Positions 52,274 through 61,301 of a DNA stretch of 64,000 nucleotides are shown in pieces (position 1 is the first letter of the stretch; the number at the start of each line of letters is the position of its first letter). The DNA lies in the NCBI GenBank assembly GCA_032622095.1, contig CP136065.1:210096151-210160150 (forward strand), read 5' to 3'. Below the pieces are notes generated by a model. It did no database searches. It saw nothing but the letters and a program-made list of their open reading frames with translations, and was not told the DNA's origin. The position numbers were made by a program, and so were the translations under genes. This DNA comes from Siphonodentalium dalli (Eukaryota; Mollusca; Scaphopoda; Gadilida; Siphonodentaliidae).

Positions 52274-52656
52274 CCCTTTACCCAACAAAACGGCCAAAAA
52301 CAAGCTTCAACCGCCTAAAATATCTTCGGTCTGTCTCAATAGAACCATACAAATATGGATATCATTGGAACCGGCTCATTGACCACATTGTGATGGTTAC
52401 AGTTATGCCCTGTGCCAATGCATTCTCTTATATATGCGAGTCGACCATAGGTCGCCTCGCATATATAAGAGAATGCATTGGCCTAAAAAAAAACTTTTTT
52501 TAACACTTTTTACCATTTTTTCTTACATTCTTTAACAATTTTATAATTTTTAATGTGTTAAGCCAATGCATTCTCTTATATATGCGAGGCGACCTATGGT
52601 CGACTCGCATATATAAGAGAATGCATTGGCACAGGGCCGTTCTGTTGGGTAAAGGG
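52274..52656 (+). mobile_element. P1 element sharing TTAA with a D element
   Basis: TTAA at 52270-52273 and 52657-52660. Left region shortened (CGGCCAAAAACAAGCTTCAA). Its right TTAA is also the left TTAA of the D element. Confidence 0.87.
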
Positions 52657-52660
52657 TTAA

Positions 52661-53014
52661 AGACATATTATGGACTTGTTTGGGTGCATGAAATTGATAA
52701 GTTAGTACTCAGGCTAAATCACCTGGAGAATGTATCATTCTACTAACATCGCCGAAAATTTCAAAGAAATCGACCATGCCACTCCATGTAAGACATAGCC
52801 TGAACTACGCCCAATTGTAAATATTTACGTCTCGATTCGGGACGCAACTATTGGCGACAATCTAACACAAATGATGTTGCCATCGAGAGTCAATGCATTT
52901 AATTAAAATATAATAATGACGGTGTGTATCGTCAATTTGGAATTATATTCATAACAAATAACTACTTTGAACAAGTTTATTCTTAATTTCTATTTGATCA
53001 CTCTACACATCACT
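52661..53014 (-). mobile_element. D element, inverse orientation
   Basis: From AGACATATTATGGACTTGTT to CTACACATCACT, then TTAA at 53015-53018. Full-length inverse of 53567-53919. Confidence 0.82.
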
Positions 53015-53018
53015 TTAA

Positions 53019-53562
53019 ATTCAATGGCATAAGTTTTCCGTTTAAGGGGGTTAATGTGTAGAGTTGGATAGTAATAGAATCCATATGGCACCCCCCAGTT
53101 CTATTCCCATTCATGCAGCTCTGGTCCATTCATACCATATTAAGTGTGGTCAAGAATGATATAATTGAATTGGTCCGAAATCATCTGTAGCCTCCAGACT
53201 GTGCACAGGTTACTCTAACTAATTGTCTGGGGCTCTAGCAGCTCTCCTATAATAACATAATCATGTCCGACTCATATATAATCAAGTAAAAAGGTACCAT
53301 ATTGAAGAACGTGTCTGCAAAACACTACACAATGAGGTACAGTTACCCAAATATAGACCGGACTGGTCGCGAGTATGTAACGAACTCAGAATGTTGTTGG
53401 TGATTGGTCAGTAGTTTGTCTGATGGGATCAATTTACTAAGTTTATGGTATGATTGGAGTTTCGAACCAGATACCCGCAAATGGAACTTCAGAGTTACCA
53501 TGCGCTCACCCAGGGCTCAAAATCTTCACCTGTCCACCTGTCACTGACAGGTCACTGTTGGG
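53019..53562. other. No gene; possible tRNA-derived stretch
   Basis: AT-rich except for the tRNA-like stretch at 53455-53520, annotated next. Confidence 0.45.
53455..53520 (-). other. Possible tRNA-derived promoter (SINE head or tRNA relic)
   Basis: On the minus strand TGAGCGCATGGTAACTCTG looks like a D-arm/A-box, and about 45 bp later GGTTCGAAACTCC looks like a B-box. The stems do not pair well, so it is not a working tRNA. It could be the head of an old SINE; I see no second copy here. Confidence 0.3.
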
Positions 53563-53566
53563 TTAA

Positions 53567-53919
53567 AGAGATGTGAAACACCCTGATAGAAATGGAGAAT
53601 AATCTTGTTCAGAGTAGTTATTTTTTTTTAAATATTATGTCCAAATTGACAACACATCGTCATTCTTATATATTAATTCAATGCAGTGTCTCTCGATGGC
53701 GAAATCGTTTTCGTTAGTTTATGGCCAATATATGCGTCCCGAATCGAGTAGTAAATATTTACAATTCAGCGTAGTTCAGACGATGTTTTCCATGGAGGTG
53801 CGGTCGATTTGCTTCATATTTTCGTCTATGTTAGTAGAATGCTACATTCCACCAGTTTGCATAGCGCCTGAGTACTAACTTATCAGTTTCACGCACCCGA
53901 ACTAGTCCATAATATGTCT
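53567..53919 (+). mobile_element. D element
   Basis: TTAA at 53563-53566 and 53920-53923. AGAGATGTGAAACACCCTGA to CATAATATGTCT. Contains CCCGAATCGAGTAGTAAATA and GCGTAGTTCAGACGATG. Confidence 0.82.
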
Positions 53920-53923
53920 TTAA

Positions 53924-54545
53924 GCATATTTTATTGTAAATATTATTACAAAAGGATTGGGACACAAGTTACAAAACTTAGATTTGCCCTTTCCTGAAAA
54001 TAAGCAACAAAAATAAGAATTAAGGAACAAAATGAGAACAATACATAAAGTATATATATACACATCCAAGTCTCCCCTCTGGTCTCTGGTTGCCCCTCAC
54101 TCCCTTGTCACCCAGGCTCAGAGAATGTGACTATTTTAAAGATTACGGGTGGCATTTGTTACAATAATTAAAACTGTTCTGAAGTGATGAATATTTCAGA
54201 TTTATTAATAAATTCTTGAACAGCTCTAAATATTTCCATATTCTCTTTCATTTTCATGGATGGGATACCAAACATAAGGTCTTTCCCTGTTATAAAATGA
54301 ATACCTAATCTGTAGATAAGGTAGATAGATTTCCAGTCTTAAAACTGAGTAGTGAGGACATTCAAATGAGGAGTGATAAGTTGATTCCACAGTATTTGAT
54401 TCCACAGGTCACTGTTTCTGGGTGACAAGTAGATTTTTATACTACCTGTCACCTACATGTATGACAGGAGAGCTTTGTCTGCAACCTTCTGTTTTGGAAT
54501 ACAGAGTAATATCTACAGGAGAATTTGTTCACGCATGTTGAAGCA
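53924..54545. other. No gene seen, AT-rich
   Basis: AT-rich. GGTCACTG/CACCTGTCACTGACAGGTCAC-type text near 53530-53555 and 54410-54470 suggests a weak dispersed duplication. Confidence 0.45.
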
Positions 54546-54546
54546 A

Positions 54547-54983
54547 TGCACAGGTCAGGGAGAACCCAAAATCGATGTACTAAACCTCGATTTGTCTAAA
54601 CAACCTAGATCGAGGTTCTTCGAGAACATGTGACCACTGGCGATATTAGTGTGGAGTATTTTATCTTACACCTATGAGAGGCCAAATTCACATTTAATAA
54701 TTAATTGTGCTTGATTGCGCTCAAGCACAATTAATTATTAGATGTGAATTTGGCCTCCCATGGGTGTAAGATGAAACACTGTGAAATACTCCACACTACC
54801 GTAGCCTATATCACTTACACTACATTACTTCCATTAGTATCATATTTGGTTTAGAGTGTTTCCCCTTATATCATGGGTGTATGTTTTGACCAGTGGTCAC
54901 ATGGTCTCGAAGAACCTCGATCGAGGTTTTTAACACAAATCGAGGTTTAGTACATCGATTTTGGGTTCTCCCTGACCTGATGA
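54547..54983. repeat. Large inverted repeat, about 430 bp
   Basis: Outer arms CAGGTCAGGGAGAACCCAAA ... inverse at 54553-54980. Mid arms are CCTCGATTTGT and CGAAGAACCTCGATC-type sequence. An inner, almost perfect hairpin (54690-54760) is built on TTAATAATTAATTGTGCTTG. The right half carries extra unpaired DNA (about 54785-54880). It looks like another palindromic element; no target duplication was found. Confidence 0.8.
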
Positions 54984-55507
54984 ACACTCATACTGAATGA
55001 ATACTTTATTGACTGACCAATATCCAGTGATGTGTGTCATGACATGTACCAAAACACTCAGTCTGAGTAAACTCATACCTAAATATTCATTACAACATTG
55101 AATATTAGGTCTGACGGATAACATCGCTATCTCATTTCCAAGTCCTCGGGATTCCGTAATCTGATTGATTGCGTAAATTATTTTCCGTCCAATGAAACCG
55201 TATGGGTTAATAAACAAGTGTTAGTGGGCGGAGACTCCCATAATGTCACCTCTAAATATAGTAACAGAGCGGAATTTCGAGGCTTGCAAATACAACAGAC
55301 AGAAAAAATGGCTTCGAAATTATATATTCGGTATGATTCCGATTAATTTGAAGGATGTGCTGGACCTGATAGATAGGCCTGCGTATGGTACCAACTTGGC
55401 CTCCCATAAATATAAATAGAACTTTACTCATGTCCGTGTATTTGATTTACTTTATTGTAACATGGTTTGCAAATCAAATTATTTGCCGTAAAAAAGTCAT
55501 CTGAAAG
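54984..55507. other. No confident gene
   Basis: Less repetitive than its surroundings. A GGGCGG box (55229) and ATGGCTTCGAAATTATATAT followed by a GGTATG donor-like site (55308-55335) could be a tiny first exon on the plus strand. The evidence is too thin to call. Confidence 0.3.
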
Positions 55508-55753
55508 TCAAACACCGAGGAAATGACTTAATTTTATGCTTTTAAATAGTTCTAAAGCATCATTTTTGATGACGACCTTATTGTTTGCTCTCGGATGCAG
55601 CTTTCCCGTTGATGCAGCGAGTTCATCTCCCGAAAAAGTATAGTCGCACACACGACAAATATTATCTTCTGTAAGTTTATGTCGCGACACAGGCCTTCTG
55701 TGGGTTGATGAGTCGGCGAAGCACAACAAATAACACGTGGGGACACCTGTCAA
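55508..55753 (-). CDS. Candidate exon, unknown protein with a CxxC motif
   Basis: Minus strand, open for 81 codons with no in-frame ATG at its 5' end; a stop lies directly upstream. The composition is less AT-biased and more protein-like than other frames here: THRRPVSRHKLTEDNICRV is followed by CDYTF (Cys-x2-Cys), then basic and hydrophobic text ending SHFLGV. The missing start suggests an internal exon entered after ...GATTGACAG, although no pyrimidine tract precedes it, or a decayed first exon. Upstream on the minus strand are a CACGTG box (55734-55739, inside the frame) and a perfect TGACGTCA (55779-55786). I do not recognise the protein. A non-coding reading remains possible. Confidence 0.35.
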   Translation of the reverse strand: MTGVPTCYLLCFADSSTHRRPVSRHKLTEDNICRVCDYTFSGDELAASTGKLHPRANNKVVIKNDALELFKSIKLSHFLGV

Positions 55754-55778
55754 TCATCGATGTATTTTTTAAAATCCG

Positions 55779-55786
55779 TGACGTCA
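55779..55786. promoter_or_regulatory. TGACGTCA octamer (CRE-like)
   Basis: A perfect palindromic cAMP-response-element octamer lies 26 bp upstream of the candidate minus-strand exon. It could occur by chance; the meaning depends on whether that exon is real. Confidence 0.35.
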
Positions 55787-56205
55787 TTTTGGGGAAGCTC
55801 TTCGCTGAATAGAAATGGTTTTGGCGACATTAGCTCCAGACTCTATATTTCAAATATAGAGTCGACGTTCACCCAGACTGCAAAACACTGACAATAACAA
55901 ACAGGTATAAATACTGACAATAACAAACAGGTTTAAATACAAAATAATAGTATTTGAATTTAGTAATTCTGATCGTAAGACTGTTATAAATTCACCATCT
56001 ATGTTCCGGGGTCACTTATCAGCACAGAAAGACCCATCTAGAACCCAAAAGCAACTGACATCTCATGCCTTGCCTCCAGCCAACTTCAGAACCAACAGCC
56101 ACAGCCAACCAGCCATGAATGTGCACCTAACGACTAAATGGATTCCATATTGGTCCTTGTCAAAGTCAAACGGTGGGTGTGGTGGTCACATCAATAAAGG
56201 GTGAA
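55787..56205. other. No gene seen
   Basis: Contains a 23-bp direct repeat, ACTGACAATAACAAACAGGT, at about 55888 and 55914. No gene. Confidence 0.55.
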
Positions 56206-56212
56206 GGGAACT

Positions 56213-56938
56213 ACACACTACACTCCGACCATCCTACCCAGCCTGCACTCCGACCATCCTACCCGGCCTGCACTCCGACCATCCTACCTGGCCTGCACTC
56301 CGACCATCCTACCTGGCCTGCACTCCGACCATCATACCTGGCCTGCACTCCGACCATCCTACCTGGCCTGCACTCCGACCATCATACCCTTCATACACGG
56401 CCTGCACTCCGACCATCCTACCCGGCCTGCACTCCGACCATCCTACCCGGCCTGCACTCCGACCATCCTACCTGGCCTGCACTCCGACCATCATACCCTT
56501 CATACACGGCCTGCACTCCGACCATCCTACCCGGCCTGTGGCTGGAAACAACTCAACTTAGGGGTCACTTATAAAAGCTAAAAGCACTGAAACTTCACTG
56601 GAACTACACACTACACTCCGACCATCCTACCCAGCCTGCACTCCGACCATCCTACCCGGCCTGCACTCCGACCATCCTACCTGGCCTGCACTCCGACCAT
56701 CATACCCTTCATACACAGCCTGCACTCCGACCATCCTACCCGGCCTGCACTCCGACCATCCTACCCGGCCTGCACTCCGACCATCCTACCCGGCCTGCAC
56801 TCCGACCATCCTACCTGGCCTGCACTCCGACCATCATACCCTTCATACACGGCCTGCACTCCGACCATCCTACCCGGCCTGTGGCTGGAAACAACTCAAC
56901 TTAGGGGTCACTTATAAAAGCTAAAAGCACTGAAACTT
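56213..56938 (+). repeat. 25-bp minisatellite in two higher-order blocks
   Basis: The unit is CCTGCACTCCGACCATCCTA followed by CCCGG. Variants include CATCATACCTGG and a 30-bp CATCATACCCTTCATACACGG form. Two blocks (about 56213-56585 and 56600-56938) each begin ACTACACACTACACTCCG and end with the same 60-bp tail (GGCTGGAAACAACTCAACTT, then CACTTATAAAAGCTAAAAGC), so the whole block was duplicated. Because 25 is not a multiple of 3 and the unit lacks stops, two frames stay open for about 130 codons; I do not regard these as genes. Confidence 0.92.
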
Positions 56939-56950
56939 CTGTCTCATTAA

Positions 56951-57168
56951 CCCTGTCTACTATACTAAATGGATTTGCCCAAACAGTTAAAAAAAAGTGT
57001 ACATTGGAATGGTATATTATTCATTTTGAGGGATGTACAGGTAATATAGGCAGACGACAGATAATAAAAATTCAGAAGGAGTCCTATTTATTGGAAGGAA
57101 TTGTTCAGAGAACTTATTATATGAACATTACCTAATGGATAACTACTCATCAATGAGCATACAAAGGG
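56951..57168 (-). mobile_element. E element, inverse orientation
   Basis: TTAA at 56947-56950 and 57169-57172. Ends CCCTGTCTACTATACTAAAT and GAGCATACAAAGGG. The hairpin is partly lost. Confidence 0.7.
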
Positions 57169-57172
57169 TTAA

Positions 57173-57504
57173 AATTGTGAGACTATGGATTATGGAAATC
57201 CTTTTGCTTTCTAATTTTTTTTTGGTATAAATTACTGATTCCATACCATATCGAATTGGATTTTAAATAATTGATAAGTTATCACAAGCATGTGTCAATG
57301 CACACGACGTGTATTTCATCATGAACTGCTGCAATGAGAAGCGTGTGTGACAGGCGAGTGCGGCATCACTAAGAATTTACTGTGACTGGTAATGTGTGAG
57401 TAATTATGTGATCAATGAATAGTCTGGCATTCAATAAGCTAGTGCAAAAACGTACTTCCTCCATTTGTCTGAGAGTGCAATTTCATTAAAATGGCACTCA
57501 TATA
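57173..57504. other. No gene seen, AT-rich
   Basis: AT-rich sequence, nothing recognised. Confidence 0.5.
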
Positions 57505-57715
57505 CAGTAATGCCCTAAGTAATCGACCCTTTAACCACAGCAGAATTATGGGTAACTTTTCAGGATTTAGTCGGAAATATGGCTTATCGCCATTCATCGG
57601 AAAGCTCTCAGTGAGAGCTTTCCGATGAATGGCAACAAGGCATATTTCCAACTAAATCCTGAAAAGTTACCCATAATTATGCTGTGGTTAAGGAGTCGAT
57701 TACTTAGGACATTAC
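57505..57715 (+). mobile_element. B element, terminal CTG lost on the right
   Basis: CAGTAATGCCCTAAGTAATC left end with TA at 57503-57504. The right end stops at GGACATTAC. Confidence 0.85.
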
Positions 57716-57830
57716 ATATATCTCCGAAATCTAATGGGATAATTGAGATATTCCAAGCAGGAACATGACTTTCCGTAGTATGGCTTTGGAGTTCATCGGG
57801 ATATATCTGAGATTGTCCAAGTAGCAGTAG

Positions 57831-58084
57831 CAAGCCTTGAAATAGGGTGTCTGTCATTTGCAGAATGAGGTCCCCAGAGGGTGAATTTAATGATGCTACC
57901 CCCGCATAGTGGGCTAGCATCACCAAATTCACCCTCTGGTATCTCATTCTGCTGAGGTGTAAGCAGAATGAGGTCCCCAGAGGGTGAATTTGGTGATGCT
58001 AGCCCGCTATGCGGGGTAGCATCACTAAATTCACCCTCTGGGGACCTCATTCTGCAAATGACAGACACCCTATTTCAAGGCTTG
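57831..58084 (+). mobile_element. C element, 254 bp
   Basis: Perfect target duplication AGCAGTAG (57823-57830 and 58085-58092). Confidence 0.9.
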
Positions 58085-58193
58085 AGCAGTAGTATATGGC
58101 CTCAGAGCTTATCAGATTATCCACAATTAGTCTGATATAGAATTCAGCTATGGGTTCCAGGGGAGGATCTTGCGAAAAGATCATGTAAATAGT

Positions 58194-58304
58194 AGATGAA
58201 AATTTCGACGACTACACTTTTTAAAGGAAAAATCACGTGAATTCTAGCAGTGGTTGCGCAAAAGCAGGGAATCAGCAATGGACCAAAGCGAATAGAAAAT
58301 GGCT
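58194..58304 (+). repeat. Inverted duplication arm a
   Basis: 111 bp, apparently identical to the reverse complement of 59661-59771. It ends exactly at the TA that starts the B element at 58305. Contains AATCACGTGAATTCTAGCAG. Confidence 0.93.
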
Positions 58305-58518
58305 ACAGTAATGCCCTAAATAATCGACTCCTTAACCACAGCAGAATTATTGGTAACTTTTCAGGATTTAGTTGGAAATATGGCTTGTTGCCATTCATCG
58401 GAAAATTCTCAGTGAGAGCTTTCCGATGAATGGCAACAAGCCATATTTCCGACTAAATCTTGAAAAGTTACCGATAATTCTGCTGTTATTAAGGAGTCGA
58501 TTATTTAGGGCATTACTG
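58305..58518 (+). mobile_element. B element at the end of arm a (214 bp)
   Basis: TA flanks. Both arms are complete with mismatches (GAATTATTGGTAAC, GTTGGAAATA). Its left half corresponds to the inverse of the B fragment at 59556-59660, but the two differ at several positions although the flanking arms do not. Confidence 0.88.
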
Positions 58519-58945
58519 TATGCCTGTTTAGGGTTAACGCATGGTGACAACGAGAATGCTTGATTAATCTTGTTGGTCGTTTTTGATGTGAGTAGACTTT
58601 GATAAATATGCCTATAAATATAGCCTATGGTTTAGATAATAAAGGCCTATCATATAATACTGAATATAGTGAATATAAAGTCAAATTTCGCTCGGTATAC
58701 AGGCACATCTATATGCAGCAACATGACAAGAAATGATTGAGGATATGGACAAGGATCTGGTGTATGAATATACGGATATGAATATACCATGTTATATTAA
58801 TTGAAGCTTGTCTGCATATGACTACGGGCAAATGTCTAGTCCAGTGAGGTGAAATCAGTTGTCCGGATACGATATGACAAGTACAGTCTTGACTGGATTC
58901 TGACCCGCAAAGACAAATAACGTTTTGACGTCATGAAACATCTTA
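58519..58945. other. No gene seen, AT-rich
   Basis: AT-rich single-copy-looking sequence. Confidence 0.5.
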
Positions 58946-59105
58946 TTATAAATAAATAGGTTTATATTAGATAAATTTTGTTTTTAGCTTAATGAAAAAT
59001 GAAGTATTTATTTATATACAGTTATTATAAATAAATAGGTTCATATTAGATCAATTTTGTTTTTAGGTTAATGAAAACCAGTTGCAACGTCATAACTGTT
59101 AATAA
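58946..59105 (+). repeat. Tandem/inverted AT-rich duplication
   Basis: TTATAAATAAATAGGTTTAT through TTTTGTTTTTAG is repeated about 78 bp later. ATGAAGTATTTATTTAT and its inverse bracket the second unit. Confidence 0.8.
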
Positions 59106-59153
59106 ATAAATACTTCATTTTGTTCATTTTCACATATCTGAAGTTGTGAAGTA

Positions 59154-59225
59154 CAGTAATGCCCTAAATAATCGACTACTTAACCACAGCAGAATTGTGG
59201 GTAAGTTTTAGAGCTCTTTCCATCA
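59154..59225 (+). mobile_element. B element left-arm fragment
   Basis: CAGTAATGCCCTAAATAATC through CAGAATTGTGGGTAAG, then a short piece of the inner arm; no right arm. Confidence 0.8.
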
Positions 59226-59271
59226 ATGTATCACATTATTATAATCAATAAATTTGAAAAATGATCAAGGA

Positions 59272-59312
59272 AATATGGGTTGATACAAAAATCGAACTTG
59301 GCACTGAAAGGG
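59272..59312 (+). mobile_element. P2 right-end fragment
   Basis: TATGGGTTGATACAAAAATC then GGCACTGAAAGGG and TTAA (59313-59316). The inverse-duplicated locus at 60464 shows the TTAA (GGACTTTAAATA) without this fragment. Confidence 0.7.
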
Positions 59313-59380
59313 TTAAAGTCCTACATTAAAAATAGTTATACTATTGACAATTTGACAGATATCATTTTTGTGAATAACTA
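59313..59380 (+). repeat. Inverted duplication arm b
   Basis: Matches the reverse complement of 60408-60469, apart from an 8-bp indel (AATTTGAC) and small changes. It ends at the TA that starts the B element. Confidence 0.88.
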
Positions 59381-59520
59381 CAGTAATGCTCTAATTAATC
59401 GACTCCTTAACCACAGAGAGCTTTCCGATGAATGGCAACAAGCCATATTTCCGACTAAATCCTGAAAAGTTACCCATAATTCTGCTGTGGTTAAGGAGTC
59501 GATTAATTAGAGCATTACTG
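59381..59520 (+). mobile_element. B element between arms b and c (140 bp)
   Basis: CAGTAATGCTCTAATTAATC left end; most of the left arm is deleted (CCACAGAGAGCTTTCC junction); full right arm. TA flanks. Confidence 0.88.
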
Positions 59521-59555
59521 TAAGTTAGTGTTAGCTGGTGAAATTCTTGGAAAGT
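59521..59555 (+). repeat. Inverted duplication arm c
   Basis: TAAGTTAGTGTTAGCTGGTG then AAATTCTTGGAAA, the reverse complement of 60180-60214. Confidence 0.85.
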
Positions 59556-59660
59556 GAGAGCTTTCCGATGAATGGCAACACGCCATATTTCCGACTAAAT
59601 CCTGAAAAGTTACACATAATTCTGCTGTGATTAAGGAGTCGATTATTTTGGGAATTACTG
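59556..59660 (+). mobile_element. B element right-arm fragment at arm a'
   Basis: GAGAGCTTTCCGATGAATGG through TTGGGAATTACTG. It starts at the palindrome's midpoint, so the break was at the hairpin turn. Confidence 0.88.
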
Positions 59661-59771
59661 TAGCCATTTTCTATTCGCTTTGGTCCATTGCTGATTCCCT
59701 GCTTTTGCGCAACCACTGCTAGAATTCACGTGATTTTTCCTTTAAAAAGTGTAGTCGTCGAAATTTTCATC
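59661..59771 (-). repeat. Inverted duplication arm a'
   Basis: Reverse complement of 58194-58304 with no difference that I can see. Confidence 0.93.
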
Positions 59772-59889
59772 GACACAGTATATTGTATGACACATGACCG
59801 CCTATTACCTATACACGACCTGAGCACAGTGCTGTGCGCCAAGTGGGTTCATTATTAAACACTAACAAGAGCATCGCTAGGGCATAGTA

Positions 59890-60130
59890 AAATATGGTAA
59901 TTCCAACAAAGGGCCATAACTCTGGTGAAAATTGGTGGGCGGAAACCAAATTCGAACTTGACCTGTATTTTGAGCTAGTAAACTCACATACCAAATATCA
60001 TTCCATTCAGTTAAGTCTTACTAAAGTTATCATCCAGAAATTAAAAAAGTGAATAAACAGACAAACAGCTAGACAGACGGATACTTAGACTGACCAATAA
60101 CATAATATGTCCCGTTTTTAAGCATCTATG
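59890..60130 (+). repeat. Pearl-like (PRL) repeat, single core unit
   Basis: AAAGGGCCATAACTCTGGTG, CAAATTCGAACTTGACCTGT, AAAGTTATCATCCAGAAA, then a GACAGACGGATAC run and a TGTCCCGTTTTTAAG end. Confidence 0.6.
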
Positions 60131-60179
60131 AAGAGTTCAGAACTGACAAATAATACTTAGCAAGGGGAATCAAATTAAC

Positions 60180-60214
60180 TATTTCCAAGAATTTCACCAG
60201 TTAACACTAACTTA
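60180..60214 (-). repeat. Inverted duplication arm c'
   Basis: Reverse complement of 59521-59555 with one or two changes. Confidence 0.85.
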
Positions 60215-60407
60215 CAGTAATGCTCTAATTAATCGACTCCTTAACCACATCAGAATTATGGGTAACTTTTCAGGATTTAGTCGGAAATACGGCTTGTTGC
60301 GATTCAGAAATCCAGAAATGGCAACAAGCCATATTTCCGACTAAATCCTGAAAATTTACCCATAATTCTGCTGTGGTTAAGGAGTCGATTAATTAGAGCA
60401 TTTACTG
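60215..60407 (-). mobile_element. B element between arms c' and b' (193 bp)
   Basis: Same insertion site as the B element at 59381 but inverted. It keeps more of the central region (GGCTTGTTGCGATTCAGAAA). One extra T near the right end (GCATTTACTG). Confidence 0.88.
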
Positions 60408-60469
60408 TAGTTATTCACAAAAATGATATCTGTCAATAGTAAAACTATTTTTAATGTAGGACTTTAAAT
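60408..60469 (-). repeat. Inverted duplication arm b'
   Basis: Reverse complement of 59313-59380, without the 8-bp insertion and with an empty TTAA site at its far end. Confidence 0.88.
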
Positions 60470-61031
60470 ATATGACTTTACAAAAACATCAATATTTGAG
60501 GACATATTAAAATACAATCAGATCAAGATCAGATCCACATTCTCAACTGCTAAATTATTTAATACTGAAGTTTGATATTTACACTGAGTTGGGGCTGGGG
60601 GGAGTGAAAAAAATTCCAACATTGGATAGGCATAGGTCACAGGTGGAGTGGCTCAGAGGTAAGGTGGTAAGAAAATGTCTTCCTCCATGAATTTCTCAAT
60701 TCCGTATCAGATCTACTCCAACTGACCACTCATGTTATACAGTGACCCATATTATTGGTGACAAGAGAGTGGACACTCCGCTACAGGCGCTACTCTAAAT
60801 TGAGTCCAGAAATTGTCTGACCTGGCCTTTAGCCCTGGTTCCTTCGGACACTACACATTCTACATGATATTGGATTAGAGCACTTTAAGATGTATCAATT
60901 ACCAGCTGAGGCTGGCTCAGGAAATCAAATCAGGCAAGATGATAATAGATAGATGGGTTTAAGTGTGTAAGCTGATAGGCTACCACCCCTGATGGTGGGA
61001 GGCGGCCAGGGAATACACTAACCTACTTATA
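60470..61031. other. No gene; weak tRNA-like head
   Basis: GGTGGAGTGGCTCAGAGGTA at about 60643-60662 resembles a SINE/tRNA A-box region. No matching B-box is clear, so no SINE is called. Confidence 0.35.
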
Positions 61032-61039
61032 CAGCTTAC

Positions 61040-61293
61040 CAAGCCTTGAAATAGTGTGTCTGTCATTTGCAGAATGAGGTTCCCAGAGGGTGAATTTAGT
61101 GATGCTACCCCGCATAGCGGGCTAGCATCACCAAATTCACCCTCTGGGAACCTCATTCTGCTTACACCTCAGCAGAATGAGGTCCCCATAGGGTGAATTT
61201 GGTGATGCTAGCCCGTTATGCGGGGTAGCATCACTAAATTCATCCTCTGGGGACCTCATTCTGCAAATGAAAGACACACTATTTCAAGGCTTG
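61040..61293 (+). mobile_element. C element, 254 bp
   Basis: Perfect target duplication CAGCTTAC (61032-61039 and 61294-61301). Confidence 0.9.
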
Positions 61294-61301
61294 CAGCTTA
61301 C

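Noticed and set aside
55308-55346. Tiny plus-strand first exon, ATG with a GTATG donor
   Set aside because: Only a few codons, no partner exon and no conserved protein text to support it.
56173-56581. Two overlapping open frames of 126-133 codons, repeat-rich proteins
   Set aside because: They result from a 25-bp tandem unit without stop codons; two frames are open at once and the period is not a multiple of 3.
60640-60720. tRNA gene or SINE head
   Set aside because: An A-box-like start is present but no B-box or cloverleaf can be drawn.
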